Notes: a model not told the origin generated them from the letters alone. Positions 33,333 to 42,718 are shown, counted from the stretch's first letter. The stretch: DNA of 64,000 bases from Ruminococcus sp. (GCA_015066705.1 SVNV01000008.1:19079-83078), one strand, 5' to 3'. A program made the numbers and translations.

Positions 33333-34301
33333 ATGCTTGAAATTTTATTTAACGGAAAGTACGGAGGGATTGAAACAGCTGTTGGTGTTGCAATAGCTTT
33401 CTTTATTGCTTTTGTGGGAATTTCTGTATTTAAGAATGTTCTGCCTAAGGACCAGGGAAGAGAATTCGCTCACAACGGCACTCTCAGTGAAGGGAAGCCG
33501 AGAGGCGCGGGAATCATTATGATTTTTGCGTTTGTAATTTCCACCGTTGTTGTTATCAGTCTTGATGTTGAATACATTGCATATCTGCTTCTTATTTTCG
33601 GCTCAATGATTACGGGGTATCTTGATGATGCTTCATCAACTCCCTGGAGCGAGCTTAAAAAGGGAATCCTTGACCTTATCATTTCTCTTGGTGCCGCTAT
33701 TTCATACTGGTATTACAACTCATCAAAAATTGTTATTGCCACACTGGGAGTAGACATTGAGCTTCCTGCGGTTGTGTTTATCCTTTTAGGCACAATTCTT
33801 GTGTGGGTGAGCATCAATGTTACAAACTGCTCAGACGGCGTTGACGGACTTTGCGGAAGTCTGACAGTTATTTCACTGATTTCTGCACTTATTCTCATTC
33901 ACAAGCTTGATTGTGATGAAAGCTTTGAAAAAATTCTGCTTGTGATGATTGCCAGCATTCTCGCTTATCTATGGTTCAACGCTTCACCAAGCAAGCTTCT
34001 TATGGGTGACGCCGGTTCAAGAGCACTTGGTGTTGTGCTTGCAATCGCATTTATGAAGTCTACTGCACCGCTGATGTTTATTCCTTGTGCACTTATCATC
34101 ATTATTGACGGCGGACTTGGACTTGTCAAGCTTTCTGCAATCAGATATCTTAAGTGGAAGAAGTTCATGGCAAATGTAAGAACTCCTATTCACGACCATA
34201 TGCGTAAAAACAAAAAGTGGAGTGATACACAGACTGTTTTCAGACTTTGTATTCTTCAGATTATCGTAACCGTAGGTATTATGGCGGTAGTTTTCAAGTA
34301 A
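33333..34301 (+). CDS. MraY-like phospho-sugar polyprenyl transferase
   Basis: 322 aa, about ten membrane segments. MraY-family blocks: GYLDDASSTPWSELKKG (DD motif), NCSDGVDGLCG, MGDAGSRALG and RTPIHDHMRKN. Canonical MraY has GTPTMGG and an HHH triad; here the corresponding sites read GKPRGAG and HDH. It could be the cell's MraY (lipid I synthesis: UDP-MurNAc-pentapeptide plus undecaprenyl phosphate) or a paralogue. Its position outside a dcw cluster and upstream of phospholipid genes is unusual. 29 bp before pssA, same strand. Confidence 0.8.
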   Translation: MLEILFNGKYGGIETAVGVAIAFFIAFVGISVFKNVLPKDQGREFAHNGTLSEGKPRGAGIIMIFAFVISTVVVISLDVEYIAYLLLIFGSMITGYLDDASSTPWSELKKGILDLIISLGAAISYWYYNSSKIVIATLGVDIELPAVVFILLGTILVWVSINVTNCSDGVDGLCGSLTVISLISALILIHKLDCDESFEKILLVMIASILAYLWFNASPSKLLMGDAGSRALGVVLAIAFMKSTAPLMFIPCALIIIIDGGLGLVKLSAIRYLKWKKFMANVRTPIHDHMRKNKKWSDTQTVFRLCILQIIVTVGIMAVVFK

Positions 34302-34330
34302 TCACAAATAACTGACAGGGGACTTTTATT

Positions 34331-34954
34331 ATGATAGGATTTTATAACTATACGGTTATTCTGACCTATATCGGACTTTTATCGTCGGTTTTCGGAATGA
34401 CTCAGGTTATTGAGGGCGAATACTCCATAGCGTTTTTGTGCCTGCTTTTATCGGGAGTGTGCGACCTTTTTGACGGAAAAATCGCAAGAGCCTGCAAGAC
34501 AAGAAACCAACAGGAAAAGGTTTTTGGCATTCAGATTGACAGCCTTTGTGATTTGGTTTGCTTTACTGTTTTTCCGGGAGTTATAAGCTATTCCTTCGGA
34601 CTTAATCACGGTCTGGGAATTGTTTCTGCTATGGCGATTATTCTTGGCGGAGTTATAAGACTTGGATTTTTTAACGTTATGGAGGAGGAGCGTCAGCGTA
34701 CAACTGACGAAAACAGAAAGGAATATCAAGGACTTCCTGTTACTTCTGTAGCAATCATTCTGCCTCTTCTTTATATAGGTAAGGGCTATATGAGTGAAGC
34801 TTTCTTCCCTTACTTTTTCCAGAGCTTTATAATTTTATTGTCATTGCTTTTTGTACTTAACATCAAAGTAAGAAAGCCGAAGCTCAAGGGTCTTCTCATT
34901 CTTGGAATACTTGCAGTAATTATTATTGCCGGATTTGTAAGAGGTAAGCTGTAA
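34331..34954 (+). CDS. pssA: CDP-diacylglycerol-serine O-phosphatidyltransferase
   Basis: 207 aa, about six membrane segments. CDP-alcohol phosphotransferase motif D-G-x2-A-R-x(n)-G-x3-D-x3-D is seen as DGKIARACK ... FGIQIDSLCD. With psd directly downstream, phosphatidylserine synthase is the best call: CDP-diacylglycerol plus serine gives phosphatidylserine and CMP at the membrane. Stop and psd start overlap by one base (TAATG), showing coupling. Pgs-type activity is less likely given the neighbour. Confidence 0.92.
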   Translation: MIGFYNYTVILTYIGLLSSVFGMTQVIEGEYSIAFLCLLLSGVCDLFDGKIARACKTRNQQEKVFGIQIDSLCDLVCFTVFPGVISYSFGLNHGLGIVSAMAIILGGVIRLGFFNVMEEERQRTTDENRKEYQGLPVTSVAIILPLLYIGKGYMSEAFFPYFFQSFIILLSLLFVLNIKVRKPKLKGLLILGILAVIIIAGFVRGKL

Positions 34955-35820
34955 TGAGATACTATGACCTTGAGGGCAATGTTTTTGAAAAAGAAACTTC
35001 TCAGGACAGACTTCTTGACCTGCTTTATGAAACATCATTGGGAAAGCTTTTTCTTAAAGTACTCGTTTCGCCCGCTGTTTCAAAGGCAGGTGGATTTTTT
35101 CTGAGCACATCTTTGTCAAAGGCACTGATAAAGCCGTTTATAAAAATTAACAATATTGATATGTCACAGTATGAAAACCGTGATTTTGTAAGCTATAACG
35201 ACTTTTTTACAAGAAAAATCAAAGACGGTAAACGTGAAATCTGCAAGGAGGATAAGGCTCTTGTTTCTCCTGCTGACGGAAAAGTCAGCTGTTATCAGCT
35301 TGACGAAAATGCTGTTTTTGAAATCAAGGGTGGGAAATACAGCTTGAAATCACTTCTTAAATGCTGTGATTTGGCAGAAAAATTCAAGGGCGGTTACGCC
35401 TTTGTTATAAGACTTACTGTTGACGATTATCACAGGTACTGTTACCCTTGTGACGGCGAAAAAAGAGCTGACCGACACATAAAGGGCGTTTTTCATACAG
35501 TTAATCCTGTGGCTTTTTCTCACGTAGAGGTTTTCAAGGAAAACGCAAGAGAATACTGCGTTATTGACAGCGAAGCATTCGGAGAGGTTATCCAGATGGA
35601 AATTGGCGCTACTATGGTAGGGAAGATTTCTAATAACCACAAGGGTAAACGCAGGGTTTCCAAGGGCGAAGAAAAGGGCAGATTTGAATTTGGTGGCTCA
35701 ACAGTTGTTGTGCTGGTGAAAAAAGATGCGGTTATCTGTCCTGAGGAATTGATTAGACGCACAAATGAGGGTGCGGAAACAATTATCAGACAGGGAATGA
35801 AGCTCGCAGAAAGAGCTTAA
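34954..35820 (+). CDS. psd: Phosphatidylserine decarboxylase proenzyme
   Basis: 288 aa, PSD-B/II-like. Motifs: YNDFFTRKIK, SPADGKVS, VDDYHRYCYP (His region), SHVEVFKENAREY, and the self-cleavage site FGGSTVVVLV, whose Ser becomes the pyruvoyl group. Makes phosphatidylethanolamine from phosphatidylserine. Short C-terminal alpha part follows the site as expected. Translationally coupled to pssA and followed after 24 bp by pulA on the same strand. Confidence 0.94.
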   Translation: MRYYDLEGNVFEKETSQDRLLDLLYETSLGKLFLKVLVSPAVSKAGGFFLSTSLSKALIKPFIKINNIDMSQYENRDFVSYNDFFTRKIKDGKREICKEDKALVSPADGKVSCYQLDENAVFEIKGGKYSLKSLLKCCDLAEKFKGGYAFVIRLTVDDYHRYCYPCDGEKRADRHIKGVFHTVNPVAFSHVEVFKENAREYCVIDSEAFGEVIQMEIGATMVGKISNNHKGKRRVSKGEEKGRFEFGGSTVVVLVKKDAVICPEELIRRTNEGAETIIRQGMKLAERA

Positions 35821-35844
35821 AAAACACGGAAGGAACGGCAATTT

Positions 35845-37818
35845 ATGCCATATGTAAAGGATTATAAGGAATTTGACGATAAGCATTTTTACGGCGGAGA
35901 TGATTTGGGCGCTGTTATTGTTGACGGAAAAACACAGTTCCGCACTTGGTCGCCTCGTGCTTACGGAGTTTATCTGAAAATATACAACGACGGAGTCGGT
36001 AATAATCTTGTTGAGACACTGCCGATGGAAAGACATCGGACAGGCGTGTGGTTTGTTGAAATTCTGAGAAATCTCGACGGGTATTTCTATACATTTACCT
36101 ACGAGTTTTATGAGCAGAAGGAAGAAACTATCGACATTTATGCCAAGGCTTGCGGAGTAAACGGCGAAAGAGGCGCTATTGTGGATTTTTCCACAACAAA
36201 TCCCGACGGCTGGGACAAGGTTAAAAATCCTCAGTGTAAAACGCCTTGCGACGCTGTTATTTACGAAACTCACGTCAGGGATTTCACCATTGATGAAAGC
36301 AGTGGGGTCACCTTTGAAAACAGAGGAAAATTCTTAGGATTTACTCAGTCGGGAACAACCTGCAAGGGCGTTAAAACAGGAATCGACCATCTGGTTGAGC
36401 TGGGAGTTACACACGTTCAGCTTCTGCCTGTTGAGGATTATGCGACTGTTGACGAGTCAAAGCCTCACAAGGCACAGTACAACTGGGGCTATGACCCTAA
36501 GAACTACAACTGTCTTGAGGGCAGCTATTCTACCGATGCAGAGGACCCCAAAAAGCGTATAAAGGAATTTAAAAAGCTTGTTATGGCGCTTCACAAAAAA
36601 GGAATAGGCGTTATTATGGACGTGGTTTACAACCACACCTATTTCAGCGATAAATCGGCATTTCACAAGAGCTTTCCCTTTTATTACCACAGAACAAAGG
36701 ACTGGAAGTTTACCAATGGTTCGGGCTGTGGCTGTGAAACTGCAAGCGAAAGAAAAATGGTGAGAAAATATATTGCCGACAGTCTGAAATTCTGGGTTAC
36801 CGAGTATAAAATCGACGGCTTCAGATTTGACCTTATGGCGCTTCACGATATTGAAACTGTAAATTACCTCAGAGATGAGCTTGATAAAATAAATCCTCAG
36901 CTTCTTATGTACGGAGAGGGCTGGACAGGCGGAGAGTCGCCTCTTGCTTCGGACAAGCTGGCTTACAAATGGAACAGCCATTCTTTCGGAAGAGTGGGAC
37001 TTTTTAACGACAATATCCGTGACGGAGTAAAAGGCGGAACCTTCAACGCCTATGACAGAGGATTTGTCAGCGGAAATATGAATGCTGTGGGAACTATCTG
37101 CAGAGCGCTTACGGGGTGTGTTCCGCACTATCAGCTCAAGGGTCACCACGAGGAATGCTGTTGGGCATTTGAACCTACACAGTCTATAAATTACTGTGAG
37201 GCTCACGACAACAACACCGTCTGGGACAAGCTTTGCATAAGCGTCAAGGACGAGAGTGAAGAAACAAGAATTAAAATGGACAAGCTTGCGGCGGGAATTG
37301 TAATTCTGTCACAGGGCGTGCCGTTTATCCACTGCGGTCAGGATTTTTTACGCACAAAGCCTAAAATCCTTCCCGACGGCGAAGCTCCGAACGACTGGAA
37401 TATCTATGACGAAAACAGCTACAATGCTCCCGATTACACAAACTCAATCAAGTGGGAAAGAAAAGCGCAGTACAAGGATGTTTTCGACTATTACAAAAAG
37501 CTGATTGCTCTGAGAAAGTCATCACCGCTTTTCAGACTTTCCACTAAGGGCGAGGTTGAAAGCTGTCATAAATTCCACAAACAGCAGGACAACAATCTTA
37601 TTCTCTATTCACTTACGGGCTTTGACCGGTGCTATGTGGTTATGATAAACCCGTATAACTGCGAAAAAACCTTTGAAATCCCTTGGGATTTGTGGAATAG
37701 CGGAAGGTATTTTGTAAGACTTGACGCCGAGGGAAAAAGAAATACTACCCCTATCGAAAACAGGGAATTTACAGCCCCACCTTTATCATTAACGGTATTG
37801 AAAAAGGCATCAGTTTAA
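35845..37818 (+). CDS. pulA: Type I pullulanase (GH13)
   Basis: 657 aa. N-terminal CBM48-like domain (FRTWSPRAYGVYLKIYNDG), GH13 barrel with the type I pullulanase signature YNWGYDP, DVVYNHT, catalytic nucleophile GFRFDLM, acid/base YGEGW and transition-state Asp AHDNNTVWD, then a beta C-domain. Cleaves alpha-1,6 branches in pullulan-like glucans or imported/limit dextrins. No signal peptide, so cytosolic: turnover of glycogen or imported oligosaccharides. Ribosome site GGAAGGAACGG. Its last codons and stop lie in the left arm of the repeat element 37806-38067. Confidence 0.92.
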   Translation: MPYVKDYKEFDDKHFYGGDDLGAVIVDGKTQFRTWSPRAYGVYLKIYNDGVGNNLVETLPMERHRTGVWFVEILRNLDGYFYTFTYEFYEQKEETIDIYAKACGVNGERGAIVDFSTTNPDGWDKVKNPQCKTPCDAVIYETHVRDFTIDESSGVTFENRGKFLGFTQSGTTCKGVKTGIDHLVELGVTHVQLLPVEDYATVDESKPHKAQYNWGYDPKNYNCLEGSYSTDAEDPKKRIKEFKKLVMALHKKGIGVIMDVVYNHTYFSDKSAFHKSFPFYYHRTKDWKFTNGSGCGCETASERKMVRKYIADSLKFWVTEYKIDGFRFDLMALHDIETVNYLRDELDKINPQLLMYGEGWTGGESPLASDKLAYKWNSHSFGRVGLFNDNIRDGVKGGTFNAYDRGFVSGNMNAVGTICRALTGCVPHYQLKGHHEECCWAFEPTQSINYCEAHDNNTVWDKLCISVKDESEETRIKMDKLAAGIVILSQGVPFIHCGQDFLRTKPKILPDGEAPNDWNIYDENSYNAPDYTNSIKWERKAQYKDVFDYYKKLIALRKSSPLFRLSTKGEVESCHKFHKQQDNNLILYSLTGFDRCYVVMINPYNCEKTFEIPWDLWNSGRYFVRLDAEGKRNTTPIENREFTAPPLSLTVLKKASV

Positions 37819-38067
37819 GGTGAGTGGTCACAGAGAAGTATTACACGGACTTATTGAGAGAAACCCTTTTGAAAAAGGGTTATCCCTCAAACTCCTTTCC
37901 TAAAACTTCAGCATTTAAAATAGTTATCCCCCGCTAAGCGGGGGATAACTATTTTAATATTAAAGTCTTTGGATGGGGGTTCGGGGGACAACCTTTCTTC
38001 AGAAAGGTCTCCCCCGATAAATTCATATAATATACTTCTTTATGGCTATCCACTTTAAACTGATGCC
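37806..38067. repeat. Intergenic structured element, copy 2 (262 bp)
   Basis: Outer arms GGCATCAGTTTAA (37806) and its mirror ending at 38067 pair further inward (AGAAGTAT/ATACTTCTT). Three hairpins inside: about 37853-37890 (AACCCTTTT / AAAAAGGGTT, with flanks), 37916-37956 (ATAGTTATCCCCCGC and mirror, a likely terminator) and 37984-38015 (GGGGGA ... AACCTTT-cttcag-AAAGGT ... CCCCC). Linkers match copy 1 at 13054-13322 closely while stem sequences differ. Again it fills the gap between convergent genes. Confidence 0.8.
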
Positions 38068-38075
38068 TTGATTTT

Positions 38076-38843
38076 TTATATATTCAAAAGACTATCAAAA
38101 GGGATTTTTCCGCCGAAAAGGTCAAGGGCGCTCCCTACTGTGAAGTCGATTTTACCTTTACCTTTTTGTCTTATGATTTCGATGTCCGAAAGAGAGGAAA
38201 TTCCTCCGGCGTAGGTTGACGGAATTTCACAGAAATCCCCCATCATTTCGCAGATTTCCTCCTCGACTCCACTTGCTTTTCCCTCGACATCAACGGCGTG
38301 AATCAGAAACTCGTCGCAGCTTTTTGAAAGAGCATCAATAGTTTTTTCGCAAAGCTCCACGTCGGTGAAATTCTGCCAGCGGTCGGTTACTATGTAGTAT
38401 TTCCCGTCACGCTTGCGACAGCTGAGGTCAAGTACAAGTTTATCTTTCCCTACTGTTTCAAGCATTTTTTTTAGGTTTTCCTCGTTGAAAATCCCGTTTT
38501 TGAAAACAAAAGAGGTCACTATAACGTGGCTTGCGCCTATATCGAGAAAAGTTTTTGCGTTGTGAGGATTTATTCCCCCGCCTACCTGAAGTCCGCCTTC
38601 AAATGCCTCAAGAGCAAGCTTTGCCTGATTTACATCAGCTTTGTAAAACTCACTGCCCTCGGGGTTGAGAATGATTATGTGCCCCCCTGTGAGGTTGTGC
38701 TTTTTATATAGCTTTGCATAAAAATCACCATTCATTTCGGAAACAAAATTATCAATCGCTGTGTTGCGGTTGTCCCTGAGACTTCCCCCTACAATCTGCT
38801 TTACACAGCCGTTATGAATATCTATACAAGGTCTGAATTTCAT
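38076..38843 (-). CDS. hisA: Eukaryotic-type HisA (ProFAR isomerase)
   Basis: 255 aa TIM barrel. The sequence follows the eukaryotic HIS6-type family (TIGR02129-like) and not the bacterial HisA: RPCIDIHNGCVKQIVGGSL, NFVSEMNGDFYAKLYKKHN, LQVGGGINPHNAK, DLSCRKRDGKYYIVTDRWQ, FLIHAVDVEGKASGVE, YAGGISSLSDIE, GSALDLFGG. Catalytic Asp residues in CIDIHNG and HAVDVEG are present. Isomerises ProFAR to PRFAR in histidine synthesis. No other his gene is in the window; it is a single gene on the minus strand. Possible ancient transfer. Confidence 0.9.
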   Translation of the reverse strand: MKFRPCIDIHNGCVKQIVGGSLRDNRNTAIDNFVSEMNGDFYAKLYKKHNLTGGHIIILNPEGSEFYKADVNQAKLALEAFEGGLQVGGGINPHNAKTFLDIGASHVIVTSFVFKNGIFNEENLKKMLETVGKDKLVLDLSCRKRDGKYYIVTDRWQNFTDVELCEKTIDALSKSCDEFLIHAVDVEGKASGVEEEICEMMGDFCEIPSTYAGGISSLSDIEIIRQKGKGKIDFTVGSALDLFGGKIPFDSLLNI

Positions 38844-38972
38844 AGAATCTCTCCTTTTACTTTTAAAGTATAACTCAAAGTAGAAAAATTGTCAAATGAA
38901 CAGTGATTGTGGTTAAAATGACAAATCTGACGGTGTAATGTTGTGCAGATTGCTAAAATTCTTTGAAAAAAG

Positions 38973-39001
38973 TTGCAAGTCAGACGGTGTTGTGATAAAA
39001 T
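38973..39001 (+). promoter_or_regulatory. Promoter of degV
   Basis: TTGCAA (38973-38978), 17-bp spacer, TAAAAT (38996-39001). The block GACGGTGT occurs twice nearby (about 38929 and 38981), which could be a binding-site repeat. Confidence 0.6.
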
Positions 39002-39037
39002 TATAATATCAAATTCTTATAATGAGGTAAAAGAAAT

Positions 39038-39892
39038 ATGTCAAAGAAAGTTATTCTCACAGCAGATTCAACCTGCGACCTTGACAATGAATTAAAAGAA
39101 CGATATAATGTAACCTATTTTCCACTTCATATTATTCTCGATGGAAAAGAGTATCTTGACAACGTTGATATTACGCCACCGGAAATCTTTCAGGCGTATT
39201 ACGATAAAAAAATCCTGCCAAAGACATCAGCTGTAAACATCGGCGAATACGAGGAATTTTTCAAGAAATTTGTTGATGAAGGATACGAAGTTGTTCATAT
39301 CAATCTGGGAAGTGCTTTATCAAGTTCACACAAAAATGCTGTTCTTGCTGCTGAGGAGCTGGAAGGTGTTTATGCTGTTGACTCATGTAATCTTTCAACA
39401 GGTATCGGACATCTTGTAGTAAGAGCCGGTCAGCTTATTGAACAGGGGCTTTCTGCTAAGGAGGTTGCTGAGCAGGTAAGCGCTATGGCAAAAAAGGTTC
39501 ATTCAAGCTTTGTTCTTGATACTTTGAAATTTATGGCGGCAGGAGGACGTTGCAGCACAGTTGTTGCACTGGGCGCAAATCTTCTCAACTTAAAGCCTTG
39601 TATTCAGGTAAACAATGCTGACGGCAGTATGACTGTTGGTAAGAAATTCAGAGGAAAGCTTGACAAGGTGCTTGAGCAGTATGTTGAGGAAGAGCTTTCC
39701 AAGTATGAAAACATTGATGACAGCTTGGTTTTTGTTACACATTCAGGAATTGACGAGAGCTACATTGAGGTTGTTAAGAATGCTATTGAAAGAGTTCACC
39801 CATTCAAGGAAGTTCACACAACGATTGCAAGCTGTTCTATTTCCTGTCACTGCGGACCAAACACACTTGGAATTTTGTTTATGACGAAATAG
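39038..39892 (+). CDS. DegV family fatty-acid-binding protein
   Basis: 284 aa, full length. DegV blocks: LTADSTCDLDNEL, PLHIILDGKEYLD, PKTSAVNIGEY, INLGSALSSSHKNA, VDSCNLSTG, KVHSSFVLDTLKFMAAGGR, LLNLKPCIQV and THSGIDESY, with the Ser that contacts the fatty-acid carboxylate in TSAVN and LSSSH. Cytosolic fatty-acid carrier; FakB-type proteins of this family present fatty acids to the kinase FakA (not in the window). Single gene. Confidence 0.92.
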   Translation: MSKKVILTADSTCDLDNELKERYNVTYFPLHIILDGKEYLDNVDITPPEIFQAYYDKKILPKTSAVNIGEYEEFFKKFVDEGYEVVHINLGSALSSSHKNAVLAAEELEGVYAVDSCNLSTGIGHLVVRAGQLIEQGLSAKEVAEQVSAMAKKVHSSFVLDTLKFMAAGGRCSTVVALGANLLNLKPCIQVNNADGSMTVGKKFRGKLDKVLEQYVEEELSKYENIDDSLVFVTHSGIDESYIEVVKNAIERVHPFKEVHTTIASCSISCHCGPNTLGILFMTK

Positions 39893-39946
39893 CAAACGTG
39901 ACGTTCCACATCAGAACCACGAATTCTCGAAAACGACATTGTAACA

Positions 39947-40045
39947 ATGTATGGCAAATTAAATGGTGAAACATCGTATACTGCCATTTACGGTCAGTTA
40001 ATAACACTTCCTTGTTTTAATGCTGAATTTATAGATATCCAATAA
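39947..40045 (+). other. Possible relic coding fragment
   Basis: A 32-codon open frame (MYGKLNGETSYTAIYGQLI then TLPCFNAEFIDIQ) extends open 15 codons upstream without a start. The composition looks protein-like and unlike neighbouring spacer, but no ribosome site or family is recognised. May be the 3' remnant of a lost gene. Confidence 0.25.
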
Positions 40046-40054
40046 TACCAAAAA

Positions 40055-40087
40055 ACGGAGCGTAGATTTCTCTACACTCCGTTTTTT
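40055..40087 (-). terminator. Two-way terminator, mainly for valS
   Basis: ACGGAG-C-GTAGA / TCTAC-A-CTCCGT stem with one mismatch and a TTTC loop; T tails on both strands (TTTTTT on plus, TTTTTGG on minus). Confidence 0.8.
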
Positions 40088-40093
40088 GTTTTT

Positions 40094-42718
40094 TTACTTT
40101 TTGAGAGCCTCGATTGACTGCATAATCTTAGCCATTTTTTCTTCAGCCTTCAAAAGCTTTGCCTTTTCAGCCTCGATGAGCTTTTCAGGAGCTTTAGCTA
40201 AGAAGCCCTGATTATTAAGCTTTCCGTTAAGGAAATCAAGGTCTTTCTGAACAGCCTGTTTTTCCTTATCAAGTCTTGCAAGCTCTTTTTCTGTATCAAC
40301 AATATCAGAAAGCGGAATGAAAATTCTTGCAACGTCTGTAACAACAGTTACGCTGTCAGCAATATCCCACTTATCAGCAATTTCAACGTCGCTTGCAGAA
40401 GCAAGTCTTTCAAAGAACATTTTTCCAGCTGCAAAAGTATCCTTTTCAGCAGTTTCGATATAAAGCTTAGCCTTAACTGACGGAACAACGTTCATTTCCG
40501 CACGTCTGTTTCTGATGCCACGGATAGCGTCGATTACCATTTCAAATGACTTTTCTTCCTCTGGGAATGAAAGCTTTTCGTCATATACAGGGAAGTCTGA
40601 AGTCATAATGATTGAGCCGTCATTTACAAGTGCCTGCCAGATTTCTTCTGTGATATAAGGCATAAATGGGTGGAGAAGCTTAAGCATTCCCTTCATAACC
40701 CATACAAGTACGCCCTGTGCAGTAGTAGCTGTTTCTCCGCCTGCGATAATTCTTGGCTTAGTAAGTTCGATATACCAGTCGCAGTATACATCCCAGATAA
40801 AGTCATAAATCTTCTGTGCGGCAACACCAAGCTCGAATTTATCAAGATTTTCGTTAACTTCCTTAGCAAGTGTATTGAACTTTGAAACAAGCCACTTATC
40901 TTCAACAGCAAGGTTTTCCGGAAGCTTATCAGCCTTGAACTCTTCAGGGAGATTCATCATAATAAATCTTGAAGCATTCCAGAGCTTATTAGCGAAGTTT
41001 CTGCTTGACTTAACCTTTTCTTCGATAAATCTCATATCGTTTCCAGGTGAGTTACCTGTTGCAAGCATAAGTCTTAATGCGTCTGCACCATACTGGTCGA
41101 TAATTTCAAGTGGGTCGATACCGTTGCCCAATGATTTTGACATTTTTCTGCCCTGAGCATCTCTTACAAGTCCGTGAATAAGTACAGTATCAAACGGTGG
41201 TTTTCCTGTACATTCAAGAGATGAGAACATCATTCTGATTACCCAGAAGAAAATAATATCGTAGCCTGTTACGAGAGTATTTGTAGGGAAGAAGTACTTA
41301 AAGTCCTCAGCGTCCTTATCAGGCCAGCCAAGAGTTGAGAATGGCCAGAGTGCTGATGAGAACCATGTATCAAGAGTATCCTCATCCTGACGCATAGCCT
41401 TACCACACTTAGGACAAGTAGCGCTCTTTTCCTTAGTAACAACCATTTCGCCACAGTCGTCACAGTAAAACGCAGGAATCTGATGTCCCCACCAGATTTG
41501 TCTTGAAATACACCAGTCACGGATATTTTCAAGCCAGTGATAATAGATTTTATCAAATCTTTCAGGAACGAATTTAGTTTCACCCTTCTTAACAGCGTCG
41601 ATAGCAGGCTGTGCAAGAGGAGCCATCTTTACAAACCACTGAGTTGAAACAGCAGGTTCAACGGTAGTACCACATCTATAACAAGTACCAACGTTATGGT
41701 TATAGTCCTCAACCTTGATAAGGAAGCCACCCTTTTCCAAATCCTCGACAATTTTCTTTCTTGCCTCATATCTGTCCATACCAGCGTATTCAGGGTAGTC
41801 ATCAGTAATCTTAGCGTCGTCTGTCATAACCTTAATTACTTCAAGGTTATGTCTCTTACCAACTTCAAAGTCGTTAGGGTCGTGTGCAGGAGTAATCTTT
41901 ACAACGCCTGTACCAAAGCCGATTTCTACATAGTCATCAGCAACAACAGGGATTTCTCTGCCAACGAGTGGGAGAATAAGAGTTTTACCCACAATATCCT
42001 TATATCTTTCGTCCTCTGGGTTTACAGCAACAGCGGTATCTCCGAGAAGTGTTTCAGGTCTTGTTGTAGCAATTTCAACATATCCGCTACCGTCCTTAAG
42101 AGGGTATCTGATATGCCAGAAGTGGCCTGCCTGGTCCTCAAAAGTAACCTCAGCATCTGAAAGTGAAGTCATACAGCAAGGGCACCAGTTAATCATTCTT
42201 TCGCCACGATAGATAAGTCCTTTTTCGTAGTACTTTACGAAAACTTCCTTAACAGCCTCGCTACAGCCTTCGTCCATAGTAAAGCGTTCTCTGTCCCAGT
42301 CACAGGAAGAACCGAGTTTCTTAAGCTGTTCAACAATTCTTCCTCCATACTGTTCCTTCCATTCCCACGCACGTTTCATAAAGCCTTCTCTACCGAGCAT
42401 TTCCTTAGTAAGGCCTTCCTTACGCATAGCCTCTACGATTTTAACTTCAGTAGCAAGTGCCGCATGGTCTGTACCCGGAAGCCACAATGCGCTATATCCG
42501 CTCATTCTCTTATAACGGATAAGGATATCCTGCAAGGTTTCGTCAAGGGCATGTCCCATATGGAGCTGACCTGTTACGTTTGGTGGCGGAATAACGATTG
42601 TATAAGGCTTCTTTTCAGGGTCTCTTTCAGCGTGAAAGCACTTATTTTCCTGCCAGAAGGCATAAATTTTATCTTCAACCTGATTAGGTTCATAAAGTTT
42701 TGAGAGTTCTTTTCTCAT
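40094..42718 (-). CDS. valS: Valyl-tRNA synthetase
   Basis: 874 aa class I synthetase: HIGH motif in PPPNVTGQLHMGHALDE, editing domain (CP1) with TTRPETLLGDTAVAVNP, zinc-type cysteines (CYRCGTTVEP; CDDCGEM and CPKCGKAM), KMSKS in GRKMSKSLGNGIDP, and a C-terminal coiled coil rich in Lys/Glu. Charges tRNA-Val (tRNA-Val(TAC) at 14615-14690). No T-box leader found; a 19-codon reading frame lies in the leader. Single-gene unit. Confidence 0.97.
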   Translation of the reverse strand: MRKELSKLYEPNQVEDKIYAFWQENKCFHAERDPEKKPYTIVIPPPNVTGQLHMGHALDETLQDILIRYKRMSGYSALWLPGTDHAALATEVKIVEAMRKEGLTKEMLGREGFMKRAWEWKEQYGGRIVEQLKKLGSSCDWDRERFTMDEGCSEAVKEVFVKYYEKGLIYRGERMINWCPCCMTSLSDAEVTFEDQAGHFWHIRYPLKDGSGYVEIATTRPETLLGDTAVAVNPEDERYKDIVGKTLILPLVGREIPVVADDYVEIGFGTGVVKITPAHDPNDFEVGKRHNLEVIKVMTDDAKITDDYPEYAGMDRYEARKKIVEDLEKGGFLIKVEDYNHNVGTCYRCGTTVEPAVSTQWFVKMAPLAQPAIDAVKKGETKFVPERFDKIYYHWLENIRDWCISRQIWWGHQIPAFYCDDCGEMVVTKEKSATCPKCGKAMRQDEDTLDTWFSSALWPFSTLGWPDKDAEDFKYFFPTNTLVTGYDIIFFWVIRMMFSSLECTGKPPFDTVLIHGLVRDAQGRKMSKSLGNGIDPLEIIDQYGADALRLMLATGNSPGNDMRFIEEKVKSSRNFANKLWNASRFIMMNLPEEFKADKLPENLAVEDKWLVSKFNTLAKEVNENLDKFELGVAAQKIYDFIWDVYCDWYIELTKPRIIAGGETATTAQGVLVWVMKGMLKLLHPFMPYITEEIWQALVNDGSIIMTSDFPVYDEKLSFPEEEKSFEMVIDAIRGIRNRRAEMNVVPSVKAKLYIETAEKDTFAAGKMFFERLASASDVEIADKWDIADSVTVVTDVARIFIPLSDIVDTEKELARLDKEKQAVQKDLDFLNGKLNNQGFLAKAPEKLIEAEKAKLLKAEEKMAKIMQSIEALKK

